A DNA stretch of 64,000 bases from the IMG/VR virus record IMGVR_UViG_3300034190_001539, positions 37,286-101,285 of that record. One strand, 5' to 3'. Below, in pieces: positions 54,684-63,083 of this stretch (position 1 is the stretch's first letter; the number at the start of each line of letters is the position of its first letter). The notes under the pieces are model-generated. The model searched no databases. It saw only the letters and a list, made by a program, of their open reading frames with translations, and was not told where the DNA came from. The DNA comes from a virus. The translations under genes were made by a program, and so were the position numbers.

Positions 54684-54991
54684 TATAATTCCTCAAAATC
54701 TCTGTCTAATGTGCTATTAATACTAGCTTCATCATCTCTTAATTTATTTACAATTGAAGTGTGTACTATCTTTGTAGAAGGATCTTCTGGCAATACACCT
54801 GTGTATGGATTTTCAAATATTAAAATTGTACCATCACTATCTCTGACTAACAAAGAACCATCATTTGATGAGCCTGAAATAGAAGCTTGCGCTTCTAAAA
54901 TATCTTTATTAGCAAGGTACGCTTGTTCATCTTCATCGATTAAATTCTGGTACCAGGATAAATTTTTTAATTCCTCTTGTGTATATGGCAT
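54683..54991 (-). CDS. Small baseplate-operon protein, 102 aa
   Basis: MPYTQEELKNLSWYQNLIDE begins a helical N-terminus; a short Ser-rich middle (ASISGSSNDGSLLVRDSDGT) and an acidic helical end (DDEASINSTLDRDFEEL) follow. It is acidic overall, with no Cys. Its stop overlaps the ATG of the 2266-residue gene, so translation is coupled. It could be a chaperone or small wedge partner of that giant protein. No family is recognised. Confidence 0.62.
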   Translation of the reverse strand: MPYTQEELKNLSWYQNLIDEDEQAYLANKDILEAQASISGSSNDGSLLVRDSDGTILIFENPYTGVLPEDPSTKIVHTSIVNKLRDDEASINSTLDRDFEEL

Positions 54992-54995
54992 TTTT

Positions 54996-56135
54996 TTATC
55001 TCACAACTTTAAATACGAAATCTTCATCAAAATATTGTATTGTCTCCTCGTCTGTTCCACTACCACTAACAACCTTAAATTCAAATTTATAATATCTTTC
55101 TGATTGAAACCCATTCATCCATAGATTAAAATAGTTTCCTGTGGAATCGCAACTTATAGCAGAGCCTGAACCAAATGGAATAATAACATCATCTGTCTGA
55201 TCGTCTATTACCGAATAGTAAGCACCATCACCACCAATCTGTTCTTTACTTGCGCTTGGAAAATATTTTACTGTCAAATATTCAGAGGCTGTATTTGAAT
55301 ATGATTTTGTAGGATAGCGACCTCTTCCAACTATTCTAAATTTTATTTTAGATTTTTCTTTATATTCAGGTCTTAAACTTTTCATATAGAAAACAGCATC
55401 TTCTAATTCAGCTGACGATAGTGGACTTAAAGAACCTGTACTAAATTTTGTATCATACCACTCAACTTCTAATTTTGGTGGGTAAATTGTATTGGTTTCT
55501 CTCGAAAAGAAAGAAAAGTTTCCTAACCTATCTTTACTTCCCTCATCTGTATTACTATCTAAATTTCCCAAACTACCACTTCTTTTGATTATAAAGCCGT
55601 TATTTGGATAAACTTTTGTTAGCCAATCACCTACTATAGGCGTAACATCCATTCTCATATCTCTCGTTTCAAATTCAAAAGATTGAGATGCGTATGATGA
55701 TGAGAACCAAGCACCACCTGAAGAAGAAACTGCGGCATCTTCTGCTCTTCCCCAATAAGTTTTCTCTGTAATACCATCTCTAAACTCCCAAGTTGCTCCT
55801 TCTTGAGTCTTTGGATTATCAGCTCTATATCCTTCACCTGGAACCCAACTAGCACTTATAGGATAAGCAAATAAAGATTGACTATATGATAATTCAGTTG
55901 GATTTGCATCATACATATTTAAATAAAATTTGGCATCACTAGCTATCTGTCCTCTAACCATTGACCTAGAAACTTCAGCTAAATCAAATTTAATTAGTAT
56001 TCGAGAAACTCTTACATTTCCACCTGACTGATTCATAGTTTTTTCTATTTCTAATATCTCATCAAGTCCTGTGTTTCTACTAGCAGAAGCTTGATATAAT
56101 GTAGTATCAAACTCTGGAAAAATAAAATAATGCAT
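54996..56135 (-). CDS. Baseplate protein with DNRLRE-like N-terminus, 379 aa
   Basis: The N-terminal half begins FPEFDTTLYQASASRNTGLD and continues VSRILIKFDLAEVSRSMV, then WVPGEGYRADNPKTQEGATW and MRMDVTPIVGDWL. This pattern (Asp-Thr-x-Ile/Leu start, LIKFDL strand, W..G.G loop, DVT..V) resembles DNRLRE-type beta domains of surface proteins. The C-terminal half (SKIKFRIVGRGRYPTKSYSN, YYKFEFKV) is another beta domain. It sits between gp6 and the giant baseplate protein, with GGGAGG before the ATG and a TAATG overlap with gp6. It is probably a wedge protein in the place of T4 gp8 or gp53; identity not established. Confidence 0.62.
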   Translation of the reverse strand: MHYFIFPEFDTTLYQASASRNTGLDEILEIEKTMNQSGGNVRVSRILIKFDLAEVSRSMVRGQIASDAKFYLNMYDANPTELSYSQSLFAYPISASWVPGEGYRADNPKTQEGATWEFRDGITEKTYWGRAEDAAVSSSGGAWFSSSYASQSFEFETRDMRMDVTPIVGDWLTKVYPNNGFIIKRSGSLGNLDSNTDEGSKDRLGNFSFFSRETNTIYPPKLEVEWYDTKFSTGSLSPLSSAELEDAVFYMKSLRPEYKEKSKIKFRIVGRGRYPTKSYSNTASEYLTVKYFPSASKEQIGGDGAYYSVIDDQTDDVIIPFGSGSAISCDSTGNYFNLWMNGFQSERYYKFEFKVVSGSGTDEETIQYFDEDFVFKVVR

Positions 56136-58084
56136 TAACTACCTCCCGCTGAATCACCAATTACTCTTCCCTCAATATCTATATTAGGATATTTTAGTTC
56201 AAAGCAACTTGGATCTAATGATGGATACACTATGCCATCTTGTGTGGCGCTCTTTATATCATAAAGGTTTCCAGAGTAACCACCTGATTCTAAAAATTTA
56301 TTTTCAATTAATACTGGTAAACCATCTGAATTATTTTCTTCAGGAGCAACTACAGCAGAAACTCCATCTGTCAAAGATATTTGATAAGCCAAATCAGCTA
56401 TTACAATTGGTTGTCCGATTTGCCACTTATCAACATCAAAGAAGTCTTTAACTTTTTGTATAGCTCTCAGAACAACTTCATCTTTATTATATCCTGCTTT
56501 AGTTAATAAATTAAATTTAACCCCTATGTTTATTACAAAAGCGTTTTGTATATTTACGGCATCAGTAACCATTCTGAATTGAGTTAGGTAAGTTTGTATA
56601 TTTTCTTTAACAGCTTTATTTACATTAGTCAATTTTTTACTAGCATCAAATCCTAATACATATAGATTAAGAGCTAATGGATTTATAACTCTATTATTAG
56701 AGTTTGCTCCTGCTTTACTATCTAATTGTGTGTCTTGAACAATGTAAGCCTTAGCAATATTTCCATATTTAGTTGGTAAAGCATACACTCTTGTTATATA
56801 ATCTTCTTTAGTTACTGCTCTTTGTTGTGCTTGAAAATATGCTAATGTATTATTTTTAACTTCTATAATACTCTCAGAGTCTTTACCACCAGTAGCTGGT
56901 ATGTTATTGTTTACAGCTATGGAAGCTCTTGTACTAGCTACTAATGATGAATTTAAACCTGATGTGTCTGTATTTACATTTATAGATTGTATACTTCTTA
57001 AAGTATTTGAATTTACATTATGTGAAAGACCACCACCATATCTATATGTGATTGTCAATTGAGTATTAGATGGCGCTTGTCCATACGCTTTTGTTGATAA
57101 AAAGTTAGAAGGATCAAAAGCAGTATTTAAATAAGTTGGAGAGCCAGGTAAAGATGAACCCACACTATCAGGATTTGGAATTATCTCTTCATCAGGGCTA
57201 TCCGATGTTCCAGCACCAAACCTTAATTCAGTTTTACCATCTTCTCTAATAAATGTTGTAAATCGTCTTGTTGTTTTTACTAACTTTAGCAAGTAAGGTG
57301 CTTGGTCTGCATAAGAATATAAATCATCATCATTTTCTTCTGTATTTTGCATATCATCAAACACTGTATCTTGCGCTAGAAAAGGAACTTCGTACCAACT
57401 ATTACCATCACTATCCGTACAAGAAATTATTTCTGTTATGTTAGAATTTGCTAAAGCTATTCTTGTATACTTTTCAGCCGTGTTAAATGTAAAAAATTCC
57501 TCAGCTATTGTACCGCTACTAGCTTTAACAGATTTTTTTAATAAGTAAGTTACAGGAACATTATTAGAACTTTCATAGATACTAATATCTAAAGGATCGT
57601 AAGAACTTGAAAATTTAAAATTACAATCTTCTTGCGTAATAAATGTTATACCTGTATCTGAAGTAACTTCCATTCCAGATTTGATTACCATAGAATATCT
57701 TAAATCAGGCACTGTGGTGTAACTACCACCTGCGCCAGCTGATAATGCAGGTACTGTTTGAAATACATCTAAATCTGTGACGCCTGGCGAAGATAATTTT
57801 GGTTTGTATCCTAACGACTGAGCCATATTGTATACAGTTCTTTTTTCTTCAGCAAAGGCTAATAAACTTTCTTTAAATTGATTATCTATATAGTAAGAAA
57901 GTACATCTCCAACATAAGATGCCATTTCTATAAACATCATACCTGGTGATGATTCATTAAAATCATTATATTCTTTTGGAAAATATATTTTAGTAAATTC
58001 AATCAGATTGTCTTTAAAAGATGTAAAATCTTTATTTAAGTATCTAACTTCCTTTACTGATTTTTTAGGTGTAGAATATGGCAT
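56135..58084 (-). CDS. 6: Baseplate wedge protein gp6
   Basis: A 649-residue wedge protein of the T4 gp6 / baseplate J family. The diagnostic stretch is YNDFNESSPGMMFIEMASYV, then GDVLSYYIDNQFKESLLAFA, near residues 39-77. A middle beta domain and a C-terminal part with KTKYGN-like PTKYGNIAKAYIVQDTQL, and NAFVINIGVKFNLL, follow. gp6 dimers tie the wedges into the ring that surrounds the hub. GGAGATGA lies before the ATG. It directly follows gp25, the T4 order 25-6. T4 gp6 has 660 residues, so length agrees. Confidence 0.93.
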   Translation of the reverse strand: MPYSTPKKSVKEVRYLNKDFTSFKDNLIEFTKIYFPKEYNDFNESSPGMMFIEMASYVGDVLSYYIDNQFKESLLAFAEEKRTVYNMAQSLGYKPKLSSPGVTDLDVFQTVPALSAGAGGSYTTVPDLRYSMVIKSGMEVTSDTGITFITQEDCNFKFSSSYDPLDISIYESSNNVPVTYLLKKSVKASSGTIAEEFFTFNTAEKYTRIALANSNITEIISCTDSDGNSWYEVPFLAQDTVFDDMQNTEENDDDLYSYADQAPYLLKLVKTTRRFTTFIREDGKTELRFGAGTSDSPDEEIIPNPDSVGSSLPGSPTYLNTAFDPSNFLSTKAYGQAPSNTQLTITYRYGGGLSHNVNSNTLRSIQSINVNTDTSGLNSSLVASTRASIAVNNNIPATGGKDSESIIEVKNNTLAYFQAQQRAVTKEDYITRVYALPTKYGNIAKAYIVQDTQLDSKAGANSNNRVINPLALNLYVLGFDASKKLTNVNKAVKENIQTYLTQFRMVTDAVNIQNAFVINIGVKFNLLTKAGYNKDEVVLRAIQKVKDFFDVDKWQIGQPIVIADLAYQISLTDGVSAVVAPEENNSDGLPVLIENKFLESGGYSGNLYDIKSATQDGIVYPSLDPSCFELKYPNIDIEGRVIGDSAGGS

Positions 58085-58096
58085 TACTCATCTCCA

Positions 58097-58522
58097 TTAA
58101 ATTATTTGTACTGCTTCATAGTTTCCAAAATCTAATGCCAGTTGTTCTTCTTCACTAACATCTGTAGCTAAACTAAATCTAATAGAAACATTTACAATAT
58201 TTTGATTAGCTTCAGAAAAGAGACTTTTTATTTCTATAATATTTACAAATGGTAAAAATTCATCTATAGCTGAAGTTATAGCTTCTTCTATCGCACTTTC
58301 TACATCACCCTCTTTTTCAAATAACACTCTTCTCAAATCACAACCAAATGTGGGATTACCTAACCTCTCACCTTTGTTTGTTGATAGAAGATTTTTGATA
58401 TTAGATCTTGTTTGCTCTAAAGAAGTTTTAGTTCTATTAAAGAATCCCGAATTACCATATGTTAGTGGTAATTCTATTCCAATATAAGTATCTGGATCTA
58501 AATCGTTTTGAAGTGCTCCCAT
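58097..58522 (-). CDS. 25: Baseplate wedge protein gp25
   Basis: A 141-residue protein of the gp25/GPW family (T4 gp25 has 132). IELPLTYGNSGFFNRTKTSL opens the fold, NIKNLLSTNKGERLGNPTFG is the hallmark, and FLPFVNIIEIKSLFSEANQN closes it. gp25 links the wedge to the sheath start and is conserved through contractile injection systems. Its stop is 12 bases before gp6. The ATG shares a base with the upstream stop (TAATG). Confidence 0.93.
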   Translation of the reverse strand: MGALQNDLDPDTYIGIELPLTYGNSGFFNRTKTSLEQTRSNIKNLLSTNKGERLGNPTFGCDLRRVLFEKEGDVESAIEEAITSAIDEFLPFVNIIEIKSLFSEANQNIVNVSIRFSLATDVSEEEQLALDFGNYEAVQII

Positions 58523-59007
58523 TATTTATTGTCTCTCTTTTTTAAAGCTTTCATCACTCCACTATAATCTTTAGTCAAATCTTTCATTACTTCTTGTACT
58601 ACAGGATTTGATGTGTCAGCACCTGCTGCTTGTGCAGTTTGTACTGCGGCTACTTCTCTTCTAACTTTCTTATCACCGCCCATCATATTACCATATCCCA
58701 TAGCCTCAGCCATTTTTGTACTATCAAATGTTCCACCACCCATTGTCGGATACTCATCCATTTCTTGAGGATTGTTTGCTGTCTCATTTAAAATATCATT
58801 TAACACTGGATTGTTTGTGTATGTGACTTTTTTCTTCGGTTTTGGTTTTCGTTCAGGTAGAACTTCTATAACTGTATCCTCTACTAATGTAGACTTTTGA
58901 GCCATAGATTTCATTCCTTCCTTAATAAATATCTGCTTAACCTCTTTTTGTACTTCTTGTCGTACTATTTCTCTGATTAAACTTATTATTTTTTTAGTGT
59001 TTGCCAT
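58522..59007 (-). CDS. Baseplate-operon protein of unknown function, 161 aa
   Basis: The N-terminal helix (KKIISLIREIVRQEVQKEVK) is followed by a Pro/Lys-rich linker (LPERKPKPKKKVTYTNNPVL), a Gly/Met-rich stretch (AEAMGYGNMMGGDKK) and an Ala-rich helix (VQTAQAAGADTSNPVVQEVM). It looks largely flexible. AGGAGTT lies before the ATG, followed directly by gp25. Similar proteins sit before gp25 in marine phages; I know of no function. A tape-measure-like or hub-assembly accessory role is possible but unsupported. Confidence 0.65.
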   Translation of the reverse strand: MANTKKIISLIREIVRQEVQKEVKQIFIKEGMKSMAQKSTLVEDTVIEVLPERKPKPKKKVTYTNNPVLNDILNETANNPQEMDEYPTMGGGTFDSTKMAEAMGYGNMMGGDKKVRREVAAVQTAQAAGADTSNPVVQEVMKDLTKDYSGVMKALKKRDNK

Positions 59008-59023
59008 AGTAACTCCTGTTTTA

Positions 59024-59032
59024 TATAAATAT
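59024..59032 (-). promoter_or_regulatory. Intergenic ATATTTATA motif upstream of 161-aa gene
   Basis: CATATTTATATAA on the coding strand, 16 bases upstream of the ATG and touching the AGGAG ribosome site, which is very close for a promoter of this gene. Confidence 0.3.
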
Positions 59033-59033
59033 G

Positions 59034-59540
59034 CTAACTTAGCATCTTTTTGTTTTCTTCAGCAATTCTTTTTTGCGCTGCTCTTCTTGCTTTTTCTTTT
59101 CTAATTTTATTTCTTGTTCTTGTAAAAAATTTATCAAAATTGTCTAATATCTGTGGTGCAACATTTAATTCATCTCCTATATCTTTTATTTCTATTTTAA
59201 GTCTATCTATTATAAATTTTTGAGCAAATGCTATAGCTGCAGCTGCTGGATTTAAAGCCGAACCAATAGTAGAAGCCTTCTCTGTTGCTTCAGCAGCTTT
59301 TCTGCCTGAATCAAAGGATAATCGGATAGATTTAATTCTATCTATTGCATCTGAAACTTTTTGTTTAGCATCTTTAGCTTTTTCTATACTTACTTCAATT
59401 TCATTCACCGCCCCATCAGCTGCTTCACTTCCATTTCTATAAAGAGTTAGAGCGTTGTCTACTTTCTTATCTAATTTTTGTTTTTCTTTTTCAATAGAAT
59501 CATCTATAAGTTTCTTTAATGCGTCTGATGCTTTACTCAT
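59034..59540 (-). CDS. Coiled-coil baseplate-operon protein, 168 aa
   Basis: Almost entirely helical: LKKLIDDSIEKEKQKLDKKV, EIEVSIEKAKDAKQKVSDAI, an Ala-rich central hydrophobic segment (ALNPAAAAIAFAQKFII) and a basic C-terminal helix. The Ala-rich segment could cross a membrane or bury in a coiled coil. GAAGGATAATT lies before the ATG, two bases after the gp5-like stop. It is located between spike and gp25. It could be a small hub or tail-tube chaperone, or a fragment of a tape-measure-type protein. Function unknown. Confidence 0.62.
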   Translation of the reverse strand: MSKASDALKKLIDDSIEKEKQKLDKKVDNALTLYRNGSEAADGAVNEIEVSIEKAKDAKQKVSDAIDRIKSIRLSFDSGRKAAEATEKASTIGSALNPAAAAIAFAQKFIIDRLKIEIKDIGDELNVAPQILDNFDKFFTRTRNKIRKEKARRAAQKRIAEENKKMLS

Positions 59541-59542
59541 AA

Positions 59543-60736
59543 TTATCCTTCTGTTTGAATATTTGGAACTTCTGTTCCTAAATCTTCTTTATCATCAGCT
59601 ATGAACACTGTTTTGCTAGATATTTTTGGTAATTGTTTTTGTTTAAGCACACCCAATTCTTCATTTAAAGTTTTAGCTGCTGCTCCTATTTGTTTTGGGT
59701 CTGATGATTTTTCTAACGTACTTAAAAAATCTTCTAAACTATCAAACACCCCTTCTAATAATTCTTCCAATTCGTTACTTTTTACCACACTATTAATAGC
59801 ATCAGGATCTCCTAAATTTATAGCTCCGCCTGATTCACCACCTGCTCCTATATTAATTTCATAGTTAGAAGCTAAATTTATATTTCTTGCAGCAAAAATA
59901 TGTATGTCACTATTATTACCTTTTCCATCACCCTTCGCATTAAAAACTAATTTATCAGAATTTAATGTAATCATATCTCCGCTCATAGAATTTCCAGCAA
60001 CAAGTGGTGGCCATCTCTTTGAGTCAGCGGATGGTTCTAATGACTCTATTTCTTTTAATTCACCTGATGTCACAAAAATAGAAGAACCATCTGAGTTTAT
60101 ATCTTGTTCGTGTGGAAAATGTTCATCAGCCACTTTTATATCAGGAACTGATTGTCTATTTGTAATTTTTATATTTGGGTACATATACTCTTTATCACTT
60201 CCCAATCTTAATCCATTACCAAATCTACCATTAAGAGAAACATCACCTTGCTCTGAATAAATTTTTCTGTTGTATTTAGTTCTCTGTGGTAAAACCAACC
60301 CCTCACCACCTTTTCCTGTAGCTCGATTCATATTTACTTTACCATACAAATTCAATGGTGGTGCATAATACAATTTTCCATCGTGAACAGTTACATTTAC
60401 CACCTCACCTTTTAGGGGATATGTTATTAAGTGGCTTGATAAAGGTTTTATAAAGCCATCTATTAAATCTCCTTCACTTTGACTATGTATAAACCTAGCC
60501 TTTATACAACCATAGAAAGACCAATCAGGAATATCTCTCAATGGATTTTGTTGTTTTATTTTAGGAAGATTATTTGAATCAATTAGAACTTGTTCAACAA
60601 TCGCAGGTTCTATTTCATAAAATTCAGAACTGTCATCTATATTATCTTTTAGTATTCTATATACATCTGAATAAGTGGTAAATCCTACATTTTCTGTTTC
60701 TCTATTTAAAGTTAAACTTGAATTACGAAATGCCAT
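59543..60736 (-). CDS. 5: gp5-like baseplate central spike protein
   Basis: A 397-residue spike. Residues of about 70-140 form an OB-like domain (DWSFYGCIKARFIHSQSEGD, LITYPLKGEVVNVTVHDGKL). About 255-325 has the beta-helix-type repeats of gp5/VgrG tips (MITLNSDKLVFNAKGD, DIHIFAARNINLASNYEINI, GGAINLGDPDAI). The C-terminal 70 residues are helical. T4 gp5 (575 residues) carries a lysozyme domain between OB and beta-helix; I see none here. It pierces the outer membrane during contraction. The ATG shares a base with the upstream stop; the ribosome site GTTGAG is weak. Confidence 0.8.
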   Translation of the reverse strand: MAFRNSSLTLNRETENVGFTTYSDVYRILKDNIDDSSEFYEIEPAIVEQVLIDSNNLPKIKQQNPLRDIPDWSFYGCIKARFIHSQSEGDLIDGFIKPLSSHLITYPLKGEVVNVTVHDGKLYYAPPLNLYGKVNMNRATGKGGEGLVLPQRTKYNRKIYSEQGDVSLNGRFGNGLRLGSDKEYMYPNIKITNRQSVPDIKVADEHFPHEQDINSDGSSIFVTSGELKEIESLEPSADSKRWPPLVAGNSMSGDMITLNSDKLVFNAKGDGKGNNSDIHIFAARNINLASNYEINIGAGGESGGAINLGDPDAINSVVKSNELEELLEGVFDSLEDFLSTLEKSSDPKQIGAAAKTLNEELGVLKQKQLPKISSKTVFIADDKEDLGTEVPNIQTEG

Positions 60737-61125
60737 TAGTTCTCAACTCTTTTAATATCTTCTTGTATCTCATCTGAATGACTTTGTAAGTCTGTAGCAG
60801 CATCTTCTATTGCTCCCATAAGTTGTTCTTTTTCAGCTTCAGATAAACCGAACTCTTCTTCAGAACCACCTTTAGATTCGGAAGCTATTATACGTTGTAC
60901 TATAGCGGCTACCTTTACTAATTGGTCATCATTTTTTACATTGATTTCTAAGTACTCTTTCAACATAGGAATAATCTGCACAGCCGTATCGCCGTCTTTT
61001 ATAAAGCCAGTAACCTCTTTCATAAGAACTTCTAATTGAGTTTTATTTCTTGTCGTATTGTCGTATATATCTTTGAATAAATCAGATAATGATTTACCAT
61101 CAAATATTTCATAGTCATTAGCCAT
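60736..61125 (-). CDS. Conserved hypothetical protein opening the baseplate operon, 129 aa
   Basis: An acidic helical protein: FDGKSLSDLFKDIYDNTTRN, then KTQLEVLMKEVTGFIKDGDT, then EYLEINVKNDDQLVKVAAIV. It is strikingly conserved-looking and occurs before the spike gene in related marine phages, as I recall. No catalytic motif is visible. AGAGGT lies before the ATG, with a 129-base leader carrying two NATAAATAT-type motifs after the gp55 terminator, so this gene starts the baseplate transcript. It may regulate or chaperone hub assembly; unknown. Confidence 0.68.
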   Translation of the reverse strand: MANDYEIFDGKSLSDLFKDIYDNTTRNKTQLEVLMKEVTGFIKDGDTAVQIIPMLKEYLEINVKNDDQLVKVAAIVQRIIASESKGGSEEEFGLSEAEKEQLMGAIEDAATDLQSHSDEIQEDIKRVEN

Positions 61126-61167
61126 AATGTACCTCTTTATTGTAAAAAATTTAGATTTGTAGTTATA

Positions 61168-61176
61168 TATAAATAT
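61168..61176 (-). promoter_or_regulatory. Intergenic ATATTTATATATAA motif upstream of baseplate operon
   Basis: AATATTTATATATAAC on the coding strand, 43 bases upstream of the ATG at 61125 and downstream of the gp55 terminator, exactly where a new transcript must start. Confidence 0.5.
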
Positions 61177-61193
61177 TGATGTTTTTAACTTTT

Positions 61194-61202
61194 AATAAAT
61201 AT
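61194..61202 (-). promoter_or_regulatory. Second ATATTTATT motif upstream of baseplate operon
   Basis: AATAAATAT on the plus strand, 69 bases from the ATG at 61125, between the terminator and the first motif copy. Confidence 0.35.
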
Positions 61203-61225
61203 ATATTAAATTTAATAAAGGGCAC

Positions 61226-61256
61226 AAAAAAAGGGAGTTTTTACTCCCTTTTTTTT
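61226..61256 (-). terminator. Rho-independent terminator after gp55
   Basis: A near-perfect hairpin: AAAAAAAGGGAGT (61226-61238) pairs ACTCCCTTTTTTT (61243-61255) with a TTTT loop. It begins at the gp55 stop codon itself. The A and T tracts make it bidirectional. The flank GGCACAAAAAAAGGG is shared with the terminator at 8.2 kb. Confidence 0.88.
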
Positions 61257-62061
61257 ATTGATTCTCTCTCATAAGAGAACCTGTGTAACTCACATCAACC
61301 ATACCAACCTTATCAAATTCGGATTGCAACCTTTTATTATATTTCTTCATAACATTTATGATTCGAGTGATATGCTGTGTGTTTGATCCTGTCATCTCAC
61401 GGATAAGAATATAAAGAGCTTTCTTATTAAAGTTCTCTATATTCTCTTTTATACGGAATATATGTAAAACTGCATCAGCAACTCTGATGTCTTTGTCTCT
61501 ACGGAAGATGTTAGTTAGGTTTGTATCCCAAAACCTATGTAACTCATCTATAAATAAAACCGACTTTTCAGAAGTTTCTGATGTGGAATTCTCACCCATA
61601 AGATTTCTTTTGTAATCTAATACCTTCATTTCAGAATGTATCTTACCCATTTTATAGTTCTTATTGTTATTAAGGATAAGATAGTTCTTAGCTACAATAC
61701 TAAAGTAGGAGAATGCTTTACCCTTACCCTCTTTAAATTTGTGCATATTCATAACTAAGAATGAGACTACTTCGTGTTTTACTTCAATAGAACCCACATC
61801 AAAGTAATAAAACTTAAATGTATGAATAATATTCTCAGCCAACTTATCAAAAGCAGCTCGAATATGTTCATTGTAAATTTTATTTCTTACATTTGCATCA
61901 TCCGTTTTATTGTATAGGATAATAGCATCTTCAGTTCCCTGATTGAAGTAATAATTTTTACCTTTCTTCTTTCTTTTCCTTTTGACAGGAGGTTTCTTTT
62001 TTGTTGCAACTTTTGTTGCCTTTGCTATTTCTGAACCTGATACTGTTGCTGTTGTAGCCAT
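61255..62061 (-). CDS. 55: Late transcription sigma factor gp55-like
   Basis: A 268-residue protein. Residues 1-37 are a Lys-rich start. YYFNQGTEDAIILYNKTDDA begins the conserved part, HIRAAFDKLAENIIHTFKFY and KGKAFSYFSIVAKNYLILNN match gp55-type sigma factors of marine T4-like phages, and ALYILIREMTGSNTQHITRI gives a C-terminal helix-turn-helix. The family directs host RNA polymerase to late promoters (TATAAATA in T4), usually with the gp45 clamp. AGGAGA lies before the ATG. It is probably the activator of the structural operons in this window. It is longer than T4 gp55 (185 residues). Confidence 0.85.
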   Translation of the reverse strand: MATTATVSGSEIAKATKVATKKKPPVKRKRKKKGKNYYFNQGTEDAIILYNKTDDANVRNKIYNEHIRAAFDKLAENIIHTFKFYYFDVGSIEVKHEVVSFLVMNMHKFKEGKGKAFSYFSIVAKNYLILNNNKNYKMGKIHSEMKVLDYKRNLMGENSTSETSEKSVLFIDELHRFWDTNLTNIFRRDKDIRVADAVLHIFRIKENIENFNKKALYILIREMTGSNTQHITRIINVMKKYNKRLQSEFDKVGMVDVSYTGSLMRENQ

Positions 62062-62321
62062 TATTGCTCTTCTCCTTTGAACCTATCTAACTGTTTGATT
62101 GTGTTTTTTATTTCATTAAAGATTACGCCGACCTCATCATCTGCTTCAAAATAACCTTTGTAATCTAATTTTTTTAAATCTATATTTACTTTATTAACTG
62201 TATTGATAAAATCTTCTACCCAATTCTCTAATAATTCTAACTTTCTAATTACATTCCATATTCCATAACACGAAGTTACGAATAAAAGTGATATAATTAC
62301 AAGACTTATTTCTAAAAACAT
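62061..62321 (-). CDS. Small membrane protein, 86 aa
   Basis: The N-terminal membrane helix LEISLVIISLLFVTSCYGIW is followed by a helical soluble part (LLENWVEDFINTVNKVNIDL, IFNEIKNTIKQLDRFKG) containing YKGYFEADDEVG. A single Cys is in the membrane segment. It is coupled to both neighbours: its ATG directly follows the HD gene stop, and its stop shares a base with the gp55 start. It is probably a membrane-anchored accessory protein; no known role. Confidence 0.6.
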   Translation of the reverse strand: MFLEISLVIISLLFVTSCYGIWNVIRKLELLENWVEDFINTVNKVNIDLKKLDYKGYFEADDEVGVIFNEIKNTIKQLDRFKGEEQ

Positions 62322-63083
62322 TTACTTATCTCCAAATAATTCTTCAAAAAGATCTTGTGATTTCGCACTTAACTTTGGTGATTGCTTAGGTTTCTCTTCG
62401 GTAGTAACCGCTTTCTTAAAGTTGTTACTTACTTCTTCATCTTCCCTTTGCCACTCATCAAACTCAATGTGTGTCGCCATCATATCTGCTTGGTGAAGTA
62501 TGTACGCTATATTGCTTTTTAAACTCCAATCGGGGTTGTAAGACATATAGTAAGATTTGTTCGCTTCTTCGTACATACCATCAGTTAATCGTAATCCGAT
62601 ATACTCCCATTGTGACATCGTAATACCGAAGTGATTTAAAATAAAAATAGCTCGGTCGGTGACTGTCATATATTGGAGATTCGGATTGTGTTTAAAGATT
62701 TCGCCTCTATTCTTACGATGCCATTCGGAGTCTTGTGGGATATAATAATCTTGATTTAAGTCACCTACTTTACCTAAGTCGTGGTGCATCGCAGCGAATA
62801 TGAGTTCTTCATCGGTAAAGTTAATCATAGCGCCATTAGACTCCCACAGCTTTTTAATTTGAATAGCACAATCAGTTACGTGTAGGACGTGTTCTACATA
62901 ACCACCAATCATAGCGTTATGGTAGGCAGCTTTTCCGCTTGCTGGCGCTGTAACCATCCTATCTTCAAAGTACTTATACATCTCTAAGAGTTTGTCTTTA
63001 CGCTCTCCCTCAAATGTATCCTCAATAAGTTTCATTAACTTATTCCAATTATCTACTATCTGTTGTTCTGTAAGTTGTTTCAT
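62322..63083 (-). CDS. HD-domain phosphohydrolase, 253 aa
   Basis: The HD-domain metal site is complete: YHNAMIGGYVEHVLHVTD (His55, His65), FAAMHHDLGKVGD (His101-Asp102), and a later Asp in HQADMMATH. The fold is seen in dNTP/nucleotide hydrolases and cyclic-nucleotide phosphodiesterases; it also occurs in phages near gp55. The C-terminal 40 residues are a flexible tail ending in LFEELFGDK, like a clamp-binding peptide. The substrate is not predictable. The ATG shares a base with the HTH gene stop, with AGGAG upstream. Confidence 0.8.
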   Translation of the reverse strand: MKQLTEQQIVDNWNKLMKLIEDTFEGERKDKLLEMYKYFEDRMVTAPASGKAAYHNAMIGGYVEHVLHVTDCAIQIKKLWESNGAMINFTDEELIFAAMHHDLGKVGDLNQDYYIPQDSEWHRKNRGEIFKHNPNLQYMTVTDRAIFILNHFGITMSQWEYIGLRLTDGMYEEANKSYYMSYNPDWSLKSNIAYILHQADMMATHIEFDEWQREDEEVSNNFKKAVTTEEKPKQSPKLSAKSQDLFEELFGDK

